Assembly (NCBI GenBank): GCA_001275005.1
Contig: JWZX01001897.1
Location: forward strand, 1-10,000
Reading direction: 5' to 3'
Source: Chrysochromulina tobinii
Lineage: Eukaryota > Haptophyta > Prymnesiales > Chrysochromulinaceae
DNA: 10,000 nt
Under the pieces are notes generated by a model. That model saw only the letters and a program-made list of their open reading frames with translations. It was not told the origin of the DNA and did no database searches. A program made the translations under genes and the position numbers. Shown piece after piece: positions 6,101-10,000 of this stretch. The stretch's first letter is position 1. Each line of letters starts with the position of its first letter.

Positions 6101-9100
6101 CATCCGGACGGAGGTGGAGGAGTGGGAGAAGAAGCTCTCGACGCTCTCCGAGGTGCTCGACGAGTGGCTCACGTGCCAGCGCTCGTGGATGTACCTCGAG
6201 AACATCTTTGGCGCCGAGGACATCCAGAAGCAGCTGCCCGCCGAGTCGCAAAAGTTTACGAAGATCAACAAGTTCTTCATCGACCGCATGCGCAAGTGCC
6301 ACGACAATCCAAACGTGATCGCGCAGGTGACCGTGCCAGGGCTCCTTGACACCTTCCTCGACGCGAACAAGCAGCTCGACGAGATCCAGAAGAGCTTGAA
6401 CGACTACCTCGAGCTCAAGTGCGCCGCTTTCCCGCGCTTCTACTTCCTCTCGAACGACGAGCTGCTCGAGATCCTCTCGCAGACCCGCGACCCGTACGCG
6501 GTGCAGCCTCACCTCATCAAGTGCTTCGACGCCATCAAGCGCCTGCAGTTCGGCGACATGGAGGACGCCAAGAAGATGCTCGCCATCATCTCGGGCGAGG
6601 CGGAGGTCGTCCCGTTTGTCAACTGCCCGATGGCCGAGGGCCCGGTCGAGGTGTGGCTGATGAACATGCAGCTCGCGATGATCGAGGCCCTCTACACCAA
6701 CTGCAAGAACGCGTGGCTGAGGTTGCTCGAGATTGAGTTCGTCCTCCCCGACAAGTTCTCCGAGGCGCGCATGGGCGCCGAGAACGGGCCGCTCGACCAG
6801 TGGTTCTTCGGCTTCCCGGCACAGTCGATCATCATGATCGGCCAGATCGAGTGGACGTTGGGCGTCGACATGGCGCTCACACAAATCCATGACGAGGGGA
6901 AGCCGGATGCTCTCAAGATCTACTCGGAGAAGTGGATCCAGTCGATCGGGTACATGGTCTCGATCGTACGCCGGCAGCTCAAGCCCAACCAGCGCCAGGT
7001 CATCGGCGCCAAGCTGACGCTCGACGTGCACTGCCGCGACACGAACTCCGAGCTCGTGCACAAAAAGGTCGGCTGGGTCAACGAGTTCGAGTGGCAGAAG
7101 CAGCTGCGCTACCAGTGGGACGAGGAGGTCGACGACTGCGCGCTGCGCCAGACGAACACGTACTTCCGGTACGGGTACGAGTACCTGGGCAACTCGATGC
7201 GCCTCGTTGTCACGCCCCTCACCGACAAGTGCTACATGACGCTCACGGGAGGTCTCAACCTCGGCATGGGTGGCGCGCCCGCGGGCCCCGCGGGCACGGG
7301 CAAGACCGAGACGACCAAGGACCTCGCCAAGGCCCTCGCACGCCAGTGCGTGGTCATGAACTGCGGCCCTGACCTCACCGTGCCCACGATGGGCCGCTTC
7401 TTCTCTGGCCTCGCGCAGTCGGGCGCGTGGGCGTGCTTCGACGAGTTCAACCGCATCGACATCGAGGTGCTCTCGGTGATCGCACAGCAGGTGCTCACGA
7501 TCATGGAGGCGGTCAAGATGAAGGTGGAGCGCTTCATCTTCGAGGGACGCGAGATCAGCCTCAACCCGGGCTACGGCGTCTTCATCACGATGAACCCGGG
7601 CTATGCCGGCCGCGCCGAGCTGCCCGACAACCTCAAGGCGCTCTTCCGGCCGGTGGCGATGATGATCCCCGACTACCGGCTGATCGCCGAGATCATGCTC
7701 TTCTCAGAGGGCTTCGGCGAGGCGAAGCCGCTCTCGACAAAGATGACGAAGCTGTACCAGCTCTCGTCGGAGCAGCTCTCGAAGCAGGACCACTACGACT
7801 TCGGCATGCGCGCCGTCAAGTCGGTGCTCGTGATGGCGGGCGGCCTCAAGCGCGAGAACCCGCAGATTGCCGAGGACATCACCCTCATCCGCGCGCTCCG
7901 CGACTCGAACGTGCCCAAGTTCCTGTACCACGACCTGCCCCTCTTCGTGGCCATCATCCAGGACCTCTTCCCGGGAGTCACCATCCCGAATGTGGACTAC
8001 GGCACGCTCCAGAAGGCCATCGAGCGCCAGATCACGCTCAACGGGATGCAGCCGGTGCCCTCGTACGTGGCCAAGGTCATCCAGCTCTTCGAGACGATGC
8101 TCGTGCGCCACGGCGTGATGGTCGTCGGCCTCACGCTCACCGGCAAGACGATGAACACGAACATGCTCGCGGCGGCGCTCTCGCAGCTCAAGCGCGACGG
8201 TGACGAATCTCCAAAGTATGAGGTGACGAAGCAGCACTGGCTCAACCCGAAGTCGATCACGATGGGCGAGCTGTACGGCGAGGTGAACACGGTGACGCAG
8301 GAGTGGTCTGATGGCATCGTGCCCTACCTGGTGCGCCTGTGCGTCACCGACGAGTCCGAGAACAAGAACTGGGTCGTCTTCGATGGGCCCGTGGACGCGC
8401 TCTGGATCGAGAACATGAACACCGTGCTCGACGACAATAAGATGCTCTGCCTCTCCAACGGTGAGCGCATCAAGCTCGCCAAGACGCAGCACATGATGTT
8501 CGAGGTGAACGACCTCTCCGTCGCCTCCCCTGCCACCGTCTCGCGCTGCGGCATGGTGTACATGGAGTACGTGTACATCGGCACTGAGCCCTACATCAAG
8601 TCGTGGGTCGAAAACGTGCTGCCCAAGCGTCTGCCGCAGCACGGCGCGCGCCTGTCTAAGCTGCTCACAAAGTACTCGCTCAAGGCGATCGACTTTGTGC
8701 GCGAGGAGTGCAAGGTGGGCATGCCCGCGCCAGACCCGCAGATCGTGCGCTCGATGTTCAACCTGCTCGACGCGACGCTGCTTCCCAAATATGGGGTGAG
8801 CCCGGGCAAGAGCGGCCTCGAGAACATGATCAACCTGTGGTTCATCTGGTGCTTCATCTGGGCCATCGGCGGCAACCTGCAGGACGCGTCGCGCGCCCGG
8901 TTCGACAAGTACGTGCGCGAGTGCGGCATCCTCAAGGAGCTCGACCCGACGTTCCCCACAGAGGGAACTGTGTACGACTACTGCGTGTCGCCCGACAATG
9001 GTGCGTTCGTCAGCTGGGCCTCGCAGACGGCCTCGTTCACGTACCAGAAGGGCATGCCCTACTTTGGGATCCTCGTGCCCACGGGCGAGACCACGTGCTT

Positions 9101-10000
9101 CGAGTTCCTGCTCAAGGTGCTCGTGGACAACTCGACGAACGTGATGATGGTCGGCGAGACGGGCACGGGCAAGTCGGTGCTCGTGCAGGGCTTCCTTTCG
9201 CGCCTGCCGCAGCAGTCGCCCGCACCCGGCTCCCCCGGCTTCACCTCGATCCAGGCGGCCTTCTCGGCGCAGACCGCGGCCAAGAACATGCAGGACCTGC
9301 TCGAGTCCAAGCTCGACAAGCTGCGCAAGAACCTTCTGGGTGCGCCCCCCGGCCGTCAGAACGTCATCTTCGTCGACGACATCAACATGCCCGCGCTCGA
9401 AAAGTACGGCGCGCAGCCGCCCATCGAGCTCGTTCGCCAGACGCTCGCGCAGGGCGGCTTCTACGACCTCAAGAAGCTCTTCTTCAAGAAGGTGCAGAAC
9501 ACGTCCTTCCTCGCCGCGTGCGGGCCCGCGGGCGGTGGGCGCAACGCGATGACGCCGCGCCTCACGCGCCACTTCAACCTGCTCTGGATCCCGACGCTCT
9601 CGTCGGCCTCGATGCAGCGCATCTTCACATCGATCCTGGGCGGCTTCCTGACCGCGTCGTCGTTCCCGCTCAACATCACCGAGCTGGGCGAGCCGGTCGT
9701 CCGAGCCACGATCCACATCTACAACCGGATGCTCGCCGAGATGCTTCCAACGCCCTCCAAGTCGCACTACACGTTCAACCTGCGCGACGTCTCGCGCGTC
9801 ATGCAGGGCGCGCTCCAGATCACGCCGGCCAAGGCGCCCGACCCAGATGCCTTCCTGCGGCTCTGGGCCCACGAGACCTGCCGCGTCTTCTGCGACCGGC
9901 TCATCTCCGACAAGGACCGCACCTGGTTCCGCCACGAGATCGTCGAATCCGTCAAGACCACGTTCAGCAAGGAGTGGGACACGGACTCGATCTCCAAATT
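3160..10000 (+). CDS. DNAH6: Axonemal inner-arm dynein heavy chain, DNAH6-like, N-terminal half (exons 3160-4445 and 4541-10000)
   Basis: This is a microtubule motor heavy chain that drives flagellar bending; the gene runs off the right edge after about 2,248 residues of the roughly 4,100-4,500 usual for the family. The tail covers about 1-900, including YDLTVVS and a WRANVRYKLF segment, with five Gln at 251-255. The linker contains EEWLTCQRSWMYLENIF (about 970-986) and PRFYFLSNDELLEIL (1060-1074). AAA1 has Walker A GPAGTGKT (1344-1351), Walker B CFDEFN (acidic pair 1396-1397) and TMNPGYAGR from 1445. AAA2 has GLTLTGKT (1625-1632) and VVFDGPVDALWIENMN, with Asp1710 and no catalytic Glu, as is usual there. 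AAA3 has GETGTGKS (1967-1974) and IFVDDINMP (2041-2042). The tail and AAA3 resemble my recollection of DNAH6, a single-headed inner-arm type; another inner-arm member is possible. I chose Met 3160 because G/C-ending codons begin sharply there; in-frame ATG 3097 and ATG 2990 by splicing are alternatives. Exon 2 is open for at least 5.46 kb. Confidence 0.9.
4446..4540 (+). other. Spliceosomal intron, 95 nt, GT-AG, in the dynein gene
   Basis: Donor GTGAGT begins at 4446 and the acceptor TTTGGCAG ends at 4540. Read through, the frame stops at once (TGA 4447-4449). Removed, it joins CC to G (Pro429) and the protein continues FKP-YFHSGRIEGPD, the conserved dynein tail. The intron falls between codon positions two and three. 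Nearly all of its interior is a 13-nt tandem repeat, annotated separately. Confidence 0.93.
4459..4529 (+). repeat. 13-nt minisatellite filling the dynein intron
   Basis: Units start at 4459 (CTAATGCCCTCCC), 4472 (CTAAGAGCCTCCC), 4491 and 4517 (both CTAATGACCTCCC) and 4504 (TGAATGAGATCCC), with a 6-nt partial unit CTGATG at 4485-4490. A further partial TAATTT precedes the acceptor. Each unit pairs a branch-point-like CTAAT with a pyrimidine block, so the intron holds several alternative branch sites. The repeat covers 71 of 95 intron bases and is absent from the exons. Confidence 0.88.

Noticed and set aside
5025-7061. 678-codon open frame on the minus strand opposite the dynein exon
   Set aside because: It mirrors a strongly G/C-ending sense frame, which suppresses antisense stops. 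Its composition is rich in Leu, Val, Arg, His and Asp with no recognisable domain, and the sense strand is a clear dynein.
7704-9935. 743-codon open frame on the minus strand opposite AAA2-AAA3
   Set aside because: Same shadow effect. It overlaps the highly conserved AAA2 and AAA3 coding sequence entirely.
1-10000. CRISPR arrays, tRNA or rRNA genes, transposons, or a prokaryotic system
   Set aside because: I saw no spaced palindromic repeats, cloverleaf, rRNA-like sequence, terminal inverted repeats or transposase. The intron and the protein families mark this as eukaryotic nuclear DNA.

Overview
This is nuclear DNA from a eukaryote, most likely a GC-rich, flagellated, single-celled protist such as a haptophyte, stramenopile or other alga; the exact lineage cannot be read from the window. 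Three points support this: a spliceosomal GT-AG intron interrupts a large axonemal dynein heavy chain gene, a secreted metazoan-type DNase II is present, and third codon positions are almost always G or C in the real coding frames. There are no bacterial operons, RNA genes, transposons or CRISPR arrays that I can support.

Layout. (1) Positions 1-513, minus strand: the 5' part of a gene that runs off the left edge. It resembles the DUF3431 glycosyltransferase-like family. Its reading frame breaks near 333-360, through a one-base homopolymer difference, a real frameshift, or a very short intron. (2) Positions 514-1029: a divergent intergenic region with an imperfect 18-bp direct repeat and no ATG on the plus strand. 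(3) Positions 1030-2769, plus strand: a secreted DNase II of 579 residues. Both HxK catalytic motifs and all six conserved cysteines are present. It carries an unusual C-terminal extension of three nearly identical 8-cysteine modules joined by proline-rich linkers, then a cysteine-rich tail. (4) Positions 2770-3159: an intergenic or untranslated stretch that may hold a TATA-like box and a small first exon plus intron of the next gene. (5) Positions 3160 to the right edge, plus strand: about 2,250 residues of an axonemal dynein heavy chain, best matched by my recollection to the DNAH6 group of single-headed inner-arm dyneins. It covers the tail, linker, AAA1, AAA2 and part of AAA3. Its one clear intron (4446-4540) is built almost wholly of a 13-nt tandem repeat.

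The genes do not look functionally linked. DNase II would act outside the cell or in an acidic vacuole, the dynein in the flagellum, and the DUF3431-like protein perhaps in the secretory pathway. I see no new multi-gene system. The points most worth a second look are the repeat-built intron, the recently duplicated cysteine-rich modules on DNase II, and the unsettled gene models at the 5' ends of the DUF3431-like and dynein genes.
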